Assembly (NCBI GenBank): GCA_030706785.1
Contig: JAUZNW010000017.1
Span: 1 to 34,198 of the forward strand
DNA: 34,198 nt
Source: Bacteroidota bacterium
GTDB lineage: Bacteria > Bacteroidota > Bacteroidia > Bacteroidales > VadinHA17
Direction: 5' to 3'
Part shown: one piece after another, positions 16,706 to 24,577 of the stretch
How the letters are laid out: each line of letters opens with the position of its first letter
Numbering within the stretch: the first letter of the stretch is position 1
Notes under the pieces: generated by a model
Database searches by the model: none
What the model saw: the letters and a program-made list of their open reading frames with translations, nothing else
What the model was told of the DNA's origin: nothing
Translations under genes and position numbers: made by a program

Positions 16706-17144
16706 TAATCGTTGTTATTTTGTTTGAGGAACGATAAATATAGTTGATCCTGTTCCTGGAAAAGAAGAAGGTATCAAGGGTCTGATAAAATGTGTATCCG
16801 CATTCTTTTGAAATCAGGTGCGGGTAACTTGAATAGAGGAATTGTATTGTGTCCGTAACGCCATTGATCCTTATCACAAAGGTGGATTTTTCAGAAGCCG
16901 GATCAAGAGGAAAAAGAGCAGGCTGGACATTTGAAGCCTTGTTATAGATCTTGGTTGATTCGTGGTTGACACCAAAAAGTGTCACGCTGTCGGGAGCAAC
17001 CTGTTTCTTGGTTGTGTTGTTATAGAAGGTTGCTTTAAGATAGGAATTGGTTTCTTCAAAACATGCTTCAGAAGCGCAGGATACTATAAATATCGAAAAA
17101 CCTGCAATGAGTACTTCAATGAAAAGAAGATAAAAAATTCTCAT
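16677..17144 (-). CDS. Small lipoprotein (DUF6452-like)
   Basis: A 155-residue predicted lipoprotein: hydrophobic N-terminus ending in the lipobox IVSC with Cys at about residue 23, followed by a cysteine-containing EACFEET motif and one beta-sandwich-like domain (LKATFYNNTTKK, DSVTLFGV, STFVIRINGVTDTIQFLY, CGYTFYQTLDTF). It resembles DUF6452 as I recall it. Its 3' end overlaps the next gene by 29 bases, so a joint role with that predicted barrel is likely, possibly as a surface or periplasmic partner; no function is known to me. It starts 55 bases after the acyl-CoA ligase gene. Two overlapping TAnnTTTG-like boxes (17161-17176, minus) precede it without a -33 partner. Confidence 0.72.
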   Translation of the reverse strand: MRIFYLLFIEVLIAGFSIFIVSCASEACFEETNSYLKATFYNNTTKKQVAPDSVTLFGVNHESTKIYNKASNVQPALFPLDPASEKSTFVIRINGVTDTIQFLYSSYPHLISKECGYTFYQTLDTFFFSRNRINYIYRSSNKITTINEENIRIFY

Positions 17145-17160
17145 TATGCGTCGAAAGCCT

Positions 17161-17176
17161 CAAAAATACAAAAATA
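17161..17176 (-). promoter_or_regulatory. Two tandem -7-like boxes before the lipoprotein gene
   Basis: On the minus strand both 17176-17169 and 17168-17161 read TATTTTTG. They lie 16 and 24 bases before the ATG at 17144. No TTG sits at the proper -33 distance, so an internal promoter is only possible. Confidence 0.28.
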
Positions 17177-17199
17177 ATAATGGAGGGAGGGATTATCTC

Positions 17200-19044
17200 T
17201 CAGAATTTCGGCAGGTTCTTCAGTATTCCGCTGATCCCGTTCTTTATTTTTGAAAAGACATTATTGTCCTTTTCTCCTCCGAAATAGATCCCATTGATTA
17301 TATCCAAATAATGCCGGGCTATATGATTACGCTTTAGCTTCAGGGTTGGAGAAAGCTCACCTGTCTGGGGCGTCCATTCCTCACTGACAAGCCTGAACCT
17401 TTTTATCTGTTCAGACTCACCTAGTGACTTATTGACTTCCCTTACTTCTTTGCCGAATTGTTCAATAACCTCAGGCAATTCTATCAGTTCACTGTTATCC
17501 CTGAACTGGATCTTATGCTTCGAACACCAGTCATGCAGGTAACCGAAATTAGGTGACAACAGGGCGCTTGCAAACTTTTCATTCTCGCCTATAACCATTG
17601 CCTGCTCAATGAAAGCGGATTCCTTGAGTTTGTTCTCGATCGGCTGGGGTGCAATATATTTTCCTGCCGACAACTTGAACATCTCCTTCTTCCTGTCGGT
17701 GATACGCAGGAATTTCCCGTCCTCTATCACTCCGATATCACCGGTGTGGAACCAGCCATCTTTGTCAATGACTTCTGCTGTGAGCTCAGGGTCTTTGTAG
17801 TAACCAATCATAACATTAATTCCCCGGCACAGGATTTCGCCGTCATCTGCTATCTTTACTTCAACGCCATCTATTACAGGGCCGACTGTCCCAAATCCGA
17901 TTTCATCCACTCTGAATGGATTTACGGCTATTACCGGTGAGGTTTCGGTAAGTCCGTAGCCCTGTATCACAGGTAATCCTGCGGCCCAGAATATTTTTTC
18001 AAGCCTTGACTGAAGGGCTGCACCTCCTGAGACCATCACCTCAAGCTCGCCTCCAAGTGCTTCCCTCCACTTGCTGAAAACAAGCTTCCTGGCAATATTG
18101 AGCCTGAATTTGTAGAAAGCTGAATTGCCCTTCAGCTTGAATTTTAGTCCCAGCCTTACTGCCCAGAAGAAAATGACCTTTTTAAGCGGTGAGAGATTTC
18201 GTCCCTTGCTCATTATATTGTCGTAGATTTTCTCAAGAAGTCTTGGAACAGTATTAAAAATGTGAGGCTTAACTTCCCTTACTACTTCCGATACAGTCCC
18301 CATATTCTCAACGTAATAGATGCTTATACCCTTGTACTGGAAGTGGTAATTGACCATTCTTTCGTAAACATGGCAGAGCGGGAGGAAGCTGATAGCCCTG
18401 TTTCCGTATCCAAGATGGTGTGCGGTTGATGTGGTTATGGCATTTGAAACGATGTTCCTGTGAGAAAGCATTACTCCCTTTGAATTGCCAGTAGTACCCG
18501 AGGTGTAAATAATAGTAAGGAGGTCCTCTGGCTTAATACTTTTCTTGATTTCTTCAAGCTCAGCGGCATATTTTGAGGCATTTTTCCTTCCAGCCTCCAC
18601 TATCTCATAATACGATCTGATACCTTCAACAGGATCGATTGAGAATATTTCAATAAGGGTCCCGATCCTTCCGGCGATTGGGCTTACTTTATTGTAAATT
18701 GATTTGTTTCCTACTATAATTGCTTTTACTTCAGAGTGTTCAAGAATATAATCATATTCATCCGTGCTTATCGTAGGGTAAATTGGCACATGGATTATCC
18801 CAGCCTGGGCCATCCCCATATCGGCTATGTTCCATTCCGGCTTGTTTCCGCTGATGGTAGCTATTTTATCTCCCTTCTTATATCCCATGGAAAGCAGTCC
18901 GTAACTTATCCAGTTCACATTATTACGGACATCATCGGTTGAGTATGTGATCCATTCCTTATCGACCTTCCCTGCATACATATCATTCCTGGGATATTTT
19001 TCGCAGTTGAGGTCAATAATATCAAAGGTCCTTGTTACTTTCAT
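17200..19044 (-). CDS. Long-chain acyl-CoA synthetase (AMP-forming)
   Basis: A 614-residue AMP-forming ligase of the FadD15/long-chain type. The nucleotide loop YTSGTTGNSKGVMLSHRN is at about residues 178-195; QGYGLTETSPV, then DGWFHTGDIG and ITDRKKEMFKLSAGKYIAP supply the other adenylation motifs, including the hinge and the C-terminal lysine region. It activates fatty acids to acyl-CoA for lipid synthesis or breakdown, probably at the inner face of the membrane. It lies 251 bases after alaS on the same strand. That gap holds a strong GGAGGAG ribosome site and a 15-codon ORF in frame with this gene but closed by TAA 12 bases before its ATG. No Shine-Dalgarno sequence precedes the main ATG. 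Confidence 0.94.
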   Translation of the reverse strand: MKVTRTFDIIDLNCEKYPRNDMYAGKVDKEWITYSTDDVRNNVNWISYGLLSMGYKKGDKIATISGNKPEWNIADMGMAQAGIIHVPIYPTISTDEYDYILEHSEVKAIIVGNKSIYNKVSPIAGRIGTLIEIFSIDPVEGIRSYYEIVEAGRKNASKYAAELEEIKKSIKPEDLLTIIYTSGTTGNSKGVMLSHRNIVSNAITTSTAHHLGYGNRAISFLPLCHVYERMVNYHFQYKGISIYYVENMGTVSEVVREVKPHIFNTVPRLLEKIYDNIMSKGRNLSPLKKVIFFWAVRLGLKFKLKGNSAFYKFRLNIARKLVFSKWREALGGELEVMVSGGAALQSRLEKIFWAAGLPVIQGYGLTETSPVIAVNPFRVDEIGFGTVGPVIDGVEVKIADDGEILCRGINVMIGYYKDPELTAEVIDKDGWFHTGDIGVIEDGKFLRITDRKKEMFKLSAGKYIAPQPIENKLKESAFIEQAMVIGENEKFASALLSPNFGYLHDWCSKHKIQFRDNSELIELPEVIEQFGKEVREVNKSLGESEQIKRFRLVSEEWTPQTGELSPTLKLKRNHIARHYLDIINGIYFGGEKDNNVFSKIKNGISGILKNLPKF

Positions 19045-19056
19045 GGTCTTGTAAGG

Positions 19057-19104
19057 TTAGGAGGTTATTTCAAAAATGGTACTTAATTTTGAGAATATAA
19101 CCAT
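19057..19104 (-). CDS. Possible 15-codon leader ORF before the acyl-CoA ligase
   Basis: ATG at 19104 opens MVIFSKLSTIFEITS and ends at TAA (19059-19057). A GGAGGAG sequence (19117-19111) lies six bases before the ATG, an ideal Shine-Dalgarno, which is unusual in this window. The ORF is in the same frame as the acyl-CoA ligase, whose ATG follows 12 bases after the TAA. It could be a leader peptide with translational coupling, or an old start disabled by the stop. No homologue is known to me. Confidence 0.35.
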   Translation of the reverse strand: MVIFSKLSTIFEITS

Positions 19105-19295
19105 ACGTTACTCCTCCGGATATACCCTGGGGCATCCAGAACAGTTTCAATTGTAACAAATTTTTCGAACAAAAGGTCGGTTAAGTGGATTTAAATGTAA
19201 TCCGGTTTTGCAGTTATCTGAAAATAAATATGTTAATTATCGTTAAACATTGAATATTTTTCGACCGTACAAGATTAATATTAGTTCAAAGCAGG
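19105..19295. other. Intergenic spacer between alaS and the acyl-CoA ligase
   Basis: AT-rich, with no recognisable gene apart from the leader ORF at its left edge. I found no full TAnnTTTG promoter on the minus strand and no terminator hairpin after alaS. The only clear element is the GGAGGAG ribosome site (19111-19117). Confidence 0.5.
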
Positions 19296-21941
19296 CTAAA
19301 CTGATTTTCTTAAATATTCTTCTGCTTTCCTCAGTGCCTCCTGTATTCCCGAAGGATTTTTCCCGCCTGCTGTTGCCAGGAATGGCTGCCCTCCGCCTCC
19401 TCCGCTAATTTCAGGAGCGATTTCCCTTATTAAGGCTACCGCATCAATCTTACGCTCTTTTATGAGAAGATCACTTACCATCACCATTAAATGAGCTTTC
19501 CCGTTTGTTTCAGCACCGAGAACCAACACTGTATTATCACTGACTTTTCTGAACTGGAAACCAATATTCTTCAGTAAATCCGGGCTTCCCTCTTCAACTC
19601 TGGAAGAGATAAAATTTATCCCCTTAATTAGTACAGATTTTTTTTCCAGTTCCCTGATTCTTGCGTTTAACGATTGTAATTCATATTTCTCAATGCTTTT
19701 CCTGAGCTGTACATTTTCAGCAACCAGCTTTTCAACACTTTCCCTGATATTTCCGGTGCTTTTAAGTATTGCACCAACCTCATCAACAGTGGCGAGTCTC
19801 TCATTTACATATTCTTCAGCTTTTGCGGCGGTGACGGCTTCAATTCTCCTGATTCCGGCTGCAATGGCGCCTTCCGATATTATTTTGAATAATCCGATAC
19901 TTCCGGTATTTTTTACATGGGTTCCTCCGCACAATTCAACTGATTTTCCAAAAGTAACCACCCTGACAGTGCTGCCGTACTTTTCGCCAAACAGGGCCAT
20001 AGCACCCATTTCAAGAGCCTTTTCGACAGGAATTCCTTCCGTTATTATTGCGTCAGTGCTTTCCCTTACCATCCTGTTGACCATTTCCTCAATCTTATGT
20101 ATTTCATCCTTCGAAAGCTTGCTATAATGACTGAAATCAAACCTCAGCTTTTCAGAGTTTACTAGTGATCCCTTTTGCTCCACATGATTGCCAAGAACTG
20201 ACCTTAATGCAAAGTGAAGAAGATGGGTTGCGGAGTGATTATTTGCAGTCATTTGCCTTTTTTCGGCATCTACTACAGCATGAAAAGCCACCTCAGGATC
20301 AGACAGTCTACCCTGGCTTATATGTATGATCAGATTGTTTTCCTTGATGGTATCATCAATGATCAGCTTTTCCTTCCCCGATTCAATATATCCGGTGTCT
20401 CCCACCTGGCCTCCTGATTCAGCATAAAATGGTGTTTTATTGAACATGAGCTGAAGAGTTTCCTTCCCTTTGTACCTTGTTTTACGGAACTTTGTAATCA
20501 AAACATCATCCCTGGTAGTTTCATAACCAGTGAATGACGTTTCCCCTGAATCCCTGACTACAAGCCAATCACCTGCCTCTACACCTGCATTCTCACGTGA
20601 CCTGTTTTTCTGGTTCCTCATTTCATTCTCAAATTCACTTATGTCTGTTTCCATTCCGTTTTCTTTCAGTATCAGCTGTGTCAGGTCTACAGGGAATCCA
20701 TATGTATCGTAGAGTTCAAAAGCAACCTTCCCCGGCAGAATATTTTTATGTCCTTTCTGCAGCTCTCCTATCTTCTTATTTATCAGCTTCATTCCAATGC
20801 CGAGTGTTTTAAGGAACGACGATTCTTCCTCGCGGATTATCCCTGAAATATAATCCCTTCCAGCCCTGATTTCAGGATAGATGTTGCCCATAACCTCGTC
20901 AAGCGCAGGAACAAGCTTATAGATGAATGGTTCTTCTGTACCCAGGTAGTTGTAACTGTACCTTACAGCACGTCTCAGGATCCTTCTTATCACATACCCG
21001 GCCTTATTGTTTGACGGAAGCTGACCATCCGCGATTGAAAAAACAATGGCCCGAAGGTGATCAGCAACCACCCTGAGGGCGGTATCACATTCCTCATTTT
21101 CTCCGTATTTCTTGCCTGTTATTTCAGAGATCTTAGCAATCACAGGCTGGAAGAGATCAGTGTCGTAATTCGATTTTTTCTCCTGGACCACCATGCATAG
21201 CCTTTCAAACCCCATCCCCGTATCTACATGTTTTGCAGGAAGTTGTTCAAGTTTACCATTTGAAAGCCTGTTGTACTGTATGAAAACCAGGTTCCATATT
21301 TCGATTACCTGCGGATGTCCCTTATTTATCAGGGTGTTACCGGGTACCAATTTTCTTTCACTGTTATCCCTGATATCCACATGGATCTCTGAGCATGGCC
21401 CGCAGGGTCCGGTTTCTCCCATCTCCCAGAAATTATCCCTGGCGGATCCTTCAAGTATTTTTTTCGCAGAATTTTTAAAGCAACGCTTCCAGCATTCATA
21501 TGCTTCATCATCTCGCGGGATATTCTCTGTAGTATTCCCTTCAAAGACAGTTGCATAAAGCCTGTCTTCAGGGATACCGAGTTTCCCTGTCAGAAATTCC
21601 CATCCCCATTCAATAGCTTCCTTTTTAAAATAATCACCGAATGACCAGTTACCGAGCATCTCAAACATGGTGTGGTGATAGGTGTCATGTCCCACTTCCT
21701 CGAGATCATTATGCTTTCCTGATACTCTCAGGCATTTCTGGGAATTTGCTACTCTAATGCTCACCGGCTGAGTGTTTCCGAGGAAAATATCCTTGAACTG
21801 ATTCATACCTGCATTGGTGAACATAAGAGTTGGATCGTGCTTGATGACCATCGGGGCTGAGGGTACAATTATGTGTTTTTTTGACCTGAAAAAATCAAAA
21901 AACATCTGTCTTATCTCGTATGATTTTGGTGTAATTATCAT
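19296..21941 (-). CDS. alaS: Alanyl-tRNA synthetase
   Basis: An 881-residue AlaRS. The frame opens with a TTG at 21965, but the ATG at 21941 (MIITPKSYEIRQMFFDFF) matches the usual family start. The aminoacylation core begins with PSAPMVIKHDPTLMFTNAGM; the editing domain has HSATHLLHFAL (HxxxH) and the CGGTH motif that with it binds zinc and clears mischarged Ser/Gly-tRNAAla; the C-terminal glycine-rich GGGGGQPFLATAGG completes the protein. It is therefore full length and intact. It charges tRNA-Ala in the cytoplasm. It is divergent from the first M23 gene, with 93 bases between the two ATGs, an arrangement I recall from other Bacteroidota. Confidence 0.98.
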   Translation of the reverse strand: MIITPKSYEIRQMFFDFFRSKKHIIVPSAPMVIKHDPTLMFTNAGMNQFKDIFLGNTQPVSIRVANSQKCLRVSGKHNDLEEVGHDTYHHTMFEMLGNWSFGDYFKKEAIEWGWEFLTGKLGIPEDRLYATVFEGNTTENIPRDDEAYECWKRCFKNSAKKILEGSARDNFWEMGETGPCGPCSEIHVDIRDNSERKLVPGNTLINKGHPQVIEIWNLVFIQYNRLSNGKLEQLPAKHVDTGMGFERLCMVVQEKKSNYDTDLFQPVIAKISEITGKKYGENEECDTALRVVADHLRAIVFSIADGQLPSNNKAGYVIRRILRRAVRYSYNYLGTEEPFIYKLVPALDEVMGNIYPEIRAGRDYISGIIREEESSFLKTLGIGMKLINKKIGELQKGHKNILPGKVAFELYDTYGFPVDLTQLILKENGMETDISEFENEMRNQKNRSRENAGVEAGDWLVVRDSGETSFTGYETTRDDVLITKFRKTRYKGKETLQLMFNKTPFYAESGGQVGDTGYIESGKEKLIIDDTIKENNLIIHISQGRLSDPEVAFHAVVDAEKRQMTANNHSATHLLHFALRSVLGNHVEQKGSLVNSEKLRFDFSHYSKLSKDEIHKIEEMVNRMVRESTDAIITEGIPVEKALEMGAMALFGEKYGSTVRVVTFGKSVELCGGTHVKNTGSIGLFKIISEGAIAAGIRRIEAVTAAKAEEYVNERLATVDEVGAILKSTGNIRESVEKLVAENVQLRKSIEKYELQSLNARIRELEKKSVLIKGINFISSRVEEGSPDLLKNIGFQFRKVSDNTVLVLGAETNGKAHLMVMVSDLLIKERKIDAVALIREIAPEISGGGGGQPFLATAGGKNPSGIQEALRKAEEYLRKSV

Positions 21942-21972
21942 ATTACTACACAATAACTGGCTCAATATAGAG

Positions 21973-22004
21973 TTTGTAAAATTAAATTATTTGTTTTAGA
22001 TTTG
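21973..22004 (+). promoter_or_regulatory. Strong Bacteroidota-type promoter of the M23 gene pair
   Basis: TTTG (21973-21976), a 20-base spacer, and TAGATTTG (21997-22004) match the -33/-7 consensus at ideal spacing. The RNA should start near 22009, ~26 bases before the ATG at 22035. The -7 box contains the in-frame TTG at 22002, which rules that codon out as a start. Confidence 0.75.
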
Positions 22005-22034
22005 TTTGGTCCGTATAAAAAACCTGATTTACTG

Positions 22035-22997
22035 ATGCCCCACCGGAAATACTTTCTTGACCTCTCAGATCTGCAGTTCAAAAGAGTAAGACTCCCCTGG
22101 AAAAGCAAGCTTATTCGCTCAATACTATGGATTGGCGCAGTTGTTGTCATATCATGGGGATACGGTGCAGCTTTTAACAAGTTTTTCGGCTCCCGGAAGA
22201 ACAAAATGCTTACTCAGGAAATAGAGAGTATTAAGCTTGAGTATTCACTGCTGGGCAGGCAGATTAATAACTCGATTAAGGTCCTGGATGGTCTGGAACA
22301 GTCAGATGCGCAACGTTACAGGCCGATTCTTGATATGACTCCGGTTCCGGAGACAGTCAGGAAGATGGGATCAGGTGGTGTGAACAAGTATGCAGATCTG
22401 GAAGGCTTTGATAATTCAGATCTAATGGTTTCTTTCCAGAAAAAGGTCGATGATATAAAGAACAGGACCACTATTCAATACCAGTCATTCAGTACGATTG
22501 AAGATCGTAAGAATGAGTGGAAACGTGAGATGGAACATCTCCCTATGATAAGTCCCGTTAATGTGATCTACAGGCTTGGCGACGGTATAAAGTTCAGGGA
22601 GAAGCATCCGGTGCTTGGAACTCCGCAATGGCATCACGGCCAGGATATCTGTACCCCCTACGGCTCTGAAGTCTTTGCTACCGGATCAGGCAAAGTTATA
22701 CAGGCAGGCTGGGAAGGCGGATTTGGCAATTGCATTGTCATCGACCACGGGTATGGATACAGGTCAACGTACGGTCATCTCAGCAACATAAAAGTTACAG
22801 TTGGAATTAATGTCAAGCGCGGCGACCTGATCGGACTTACAGGCAGTACGGGCACTTCTTCAGGCCCTCACCTTCATTATCAGATCGACCTTTATGGGCA
22901 GTATAAAAATCCTCTCTATTACTTCAACAATGATCTGACTGAAAATGAGTATTTTGATATGATCCAGTCACTCACTGCCCAGTCAAAGTTGAGATAG
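22035..22997 (+). CDS. Membrane-anchored M23 (LytM) peptidase, first copy
   Basis: A 320-residue protein. The frame extends 11 codons further to a TTG, but that codon is inside the promoter; from the ATG, MPHRKYFLDLSDLQFKRVRL aligns with the start of the second copy (23094). A transmembrane helix at ~27-45 (ILWIGAVVVISWGYG) follows a basic stretch, giving an N-in, C-out anchor; then a coiled-coil-like region (~60-95) and a C-terminal M23 domain (~175-300). The zinc and catalytic residues are present: His200 and Asp204 (HHGQD), His248 (YGHL), His279 and His281 (HLHY). It should be an active peptidoglycan endopeptidase in the periplasm, or a regulator of one. Followed 96 bases later by its paralogue. 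Confidence 0.9.
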   Translation: MPHRKYFLDLSDLQFKRVRLPWKSKLIRSILWIGAVVVISWGYGAAFNKFFGSRKNKMLTQEIESIKLEYSLLGRQINNSIKVLDGLEQSDAQRYRPILDMTPVPETVRKMGSGGVNKYADLEGFDNSDLMVSFQKKVDDIKNRTTIQYQSFSTIEDRKNEWKREMEHLPMISPVNVIYRLGDGIKFREKHPVLGTPQWHHGQDICTPYGSEVFATGSGKVIQAGWEGGFGNCIVIDHGYGYRSTYGHLSNIKVTVGINVKRGDLIGLTGSTGTSSGPHLHYQIDLYGQYKNPLYYFNNDLTENEYFDMIQSLTAQSKLR

Positions 22998-23078
22998 TCT
23001 TTATTGATCCCTTCCATGATTCACTCTTCCTGCAGGTCACAACAGGAAGTTTTACTTATTTTTATATAATGATTTGTA

Positions 23079-23086
23079 TATCTTTG
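23079..23086 (+). promoter_or_regulatory. -7 box close to the second M23 start
   Basis: TATCTTTG fits TAnnTTTG and ends seven bases before the ATG at 23094, so a transcript from it would have almost no leader. No TTG is seen at the proper -33 distance. Confidence 0.4.
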
Positions 23087-23093
23087 TTACATC

Positions 23094-24065
23094 ATGGCAA
23101 AACCCAGGTATAAATTTAATCCTGAATCTCTGAGCTTTGACAAAATCAGGCTGGGTTTCAGATCCATTATTCTCAGGGCGCTAGCCTATCTCCTGGGTAC
23201 TGTAATTATTGCCGTTGTCTTTAATTTCATTTTCGGGATTTTCTTTGATTCCCCAAAAGAGAAAGCACTTAAGCGGGAGATTGCCCAGATGACTCTCCAG
23301 TACAGCCTTGTTCACAGAGAAATGGACAATCTCGAAAAGGTAATTGAGCATCTGCAGGAAACTGACGATAATCTTTACAGGACAATCTTCGGTGCTGAAC
23401 CAGTTCAGTCAACTCAAAGACAGGGTGGGGTAGGGGGTGTTAACAGGTATTCAGAACTTGAAGGATACATCAATTCAAAGATCGTAATTGAAACTGAAAA
23501 GAAGCTCGATGCAATAAGAAAACAGGTTTACGCCCAGTCTAAATCATACGATGATCTCATTTCACTTGCAAAAAGAAAGGAAGATATGCTGAGGTCAATT
23601 CCGGCGATCATTCCCATTTCAACAAAAGACCTGACAAGGATTGCTTCCGGATTCGGACTGAGGATCCATCCTGTTTACAAGATCAGCAAATTCCACGCAG
23701 GAATGGATTTTACCGCTCCTCTTGGAACGGAGATTTATGCATCTGGTGACGGCACAGTTGAATCTGTTCAGTCGTCAAAGCGCGGCATGGGGAATTACAT
23801 AACCATTAACCATGGATTCGGATACCAGTCAATTTACGCACATCTCGACAGGTTCAATGTAAGGTCAGGCCAGAAAGTCCATCGGGGCGATGTCATTGGC
23901 TTTGTCGGCAATACAGGAATGTCGGTCGCACCTCATCTTCATTATGAAATTAAGCTCAACAACGTAAATGTTGATCCTGTGAACTATTTTTTCAATGATC
24001 TTTCAGCTGCAGAATATGAGGCTATGGTAGAGATTGCCGCTAAAACAGGACAGTCATTCGACTGA
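23094..24065 (+). CDS. Membrane-anchored M23 (LytM) peptidase, second copy
   Basis: A 323-residue paralogue of the preceding gene with the same plan: short basic N-terminus (AKPRYKFNPESLSFDKI), one transmembrane helix (~27-50, with TVIIAVVFNFIFGIFF), a coiled-coil-like segment (~60-100) and an M23 domain. Active-site residues are His201 and Asp205 (HAGMD), His250 (YAHL), His281 and His283 (HLHYE). It is closer to standard M23 domains (SGFGLRIHPVYKISKFHAG) than the first copy, which has lost part of that segment's consensus. Likely role: cutting or remodelling cell wall cross-links from the inner membrane. It may be transcribed from its own promoter or together with the first copy; merR follows 58 bases later. 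Confidence 0.95.
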   Translation: MAKPRYKFNPESLSFDKIRLGFRSIILRALAYLLGTVIIAVVFNFIFGIFFDSPKEKALKREIAQMTLQYSLVHREMDNLEKVIEHLQETDDNLYRTIFGAEPVQSTQRQGGVGGVNRYSELEGYINSKIVIETEKKLDAIRKQVYAQSKSYDDLISLAKRKEDMLRSIPAIIPISTKDLTRIASGFGLRIHPVYKISKFHAGMDFTAPLGTEIYASGDGTVESVQSSKRGMGNYITINHGFGYQSIYAHLDRFNVRSGQKVHRGDVIGFVGNTGMSVAPHLHYEIKLNNVNVDPVNYFFNDLSAAEYEAMVEIAAKTGQSFD

Positions 24066-24123
24066 TTTGCCAGTTTATTCAGGAAACTATACCAGACAAT
24101 ATTTCAGGTAAAAGGAAGTAAAA

Positions 24124-24459
24124 ATGCCCTATAAGGAGAAAAATATCGAAAAACTGTATTATTCAATCGGGGAGGTTTCAGAAATGCTTGGCTTGCCTGT
24201 TTCGACTGTCAGGTTCTGGGAGAATGAGTTTGATGTTCTGAAGCCGATGAAAAACAAGAAGGGCAACAGGATGTTTACAACAAATGATTTAAAGAATCTG
24301 AAAATCATCCAGAGGCTTTTAAAAGAAGAAGGTATGACTCTGGCAGGAGTGAAGAAAAAGATGACCGGACACTGGGAGGAAACCAATCACAGGTTTGAGA
24401 TAACCGAATCGCTTGAAAAAATAAAGACCCTGCTAAAAGAATTACGGGATAATATTTAA
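24124..24459 (+). CDS. MerR family transcriptional regulator
   Basis: A 111-residue protein with one MerR-type winged-helix domain: YYSIGEVSEMLGLPVSTVRF holds the recognition helix, followed by WENEFDVLKPMKNKKGNRMF and the wing, then LKIIQRLLKEEGMTLAGVKK, the family's second helix pair. There is no effector-binding domain and no cysteine metal site, so it is a small MerR of the type common in Bacteroidota beside M23 genes; its signal is unknown. The start has an AAGGAAG-like sequence 5 bases before the ATG. It lies 58 bases after the M23 pair on the same strand and could be co-transcribed or regulate them. Confidence 0.92.
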   Translation: MPYKEKNIEKLYYSIGEVSEMLGLPVSTVRFWENEFDVLKPMKNKKGNRMFTTNDLKNLKIIQRLLKEEGMTLAGVKKKMTGHWEETNHRFEITESLEKIKTLLKELRDNI

Positions 24460-24472
24460 TGAACCCTCAATG

Positions 24473-24560
24473 GACCTCTGTTTATCCTCTGTAGCTTTCT
24501 AGTTGACTTAAAGTAGTAAGAACTTTGGCAGAGGTCAAAAGAGAAGCCACAGAGGACCCA
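24473..24560. repeat. Intergenic CCTCTGT-type inverted repeat cluster
   Basis: GACCTCTG (24473-24480) is complementary to CAGAGGTC (24529-24536), and CCTCTGTAGCTTTCT (24486-24500) nearly so to AGAAGCCACAGAGG (24542-24555). The elements are interleaved (A, B, A', B') and built on a CCTCTGT/ACAGAGG core, which also recurs as CACAGAG at 24560-24565. Similar CTCTGTG-rich palindromes are, as I recall, scattered in Bacteroidota genomes. It lies between merR and the Nif3 gene. Confidence 0.5.
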
Positions 24561-24577
24561 CAGAGTTGCATGGAAAT

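Noticed and set aside
21942-21965. TTG start for alaS giving eight more residues
   Set aside because: The ATG at 21941 matches the usual AlaRS N-terminus.
24566-24577. TTG start for the Nif3 gene
   Set aside because: An ATG four codons later matches the family start, and the TTG lies at the edge of the repeat cluster.
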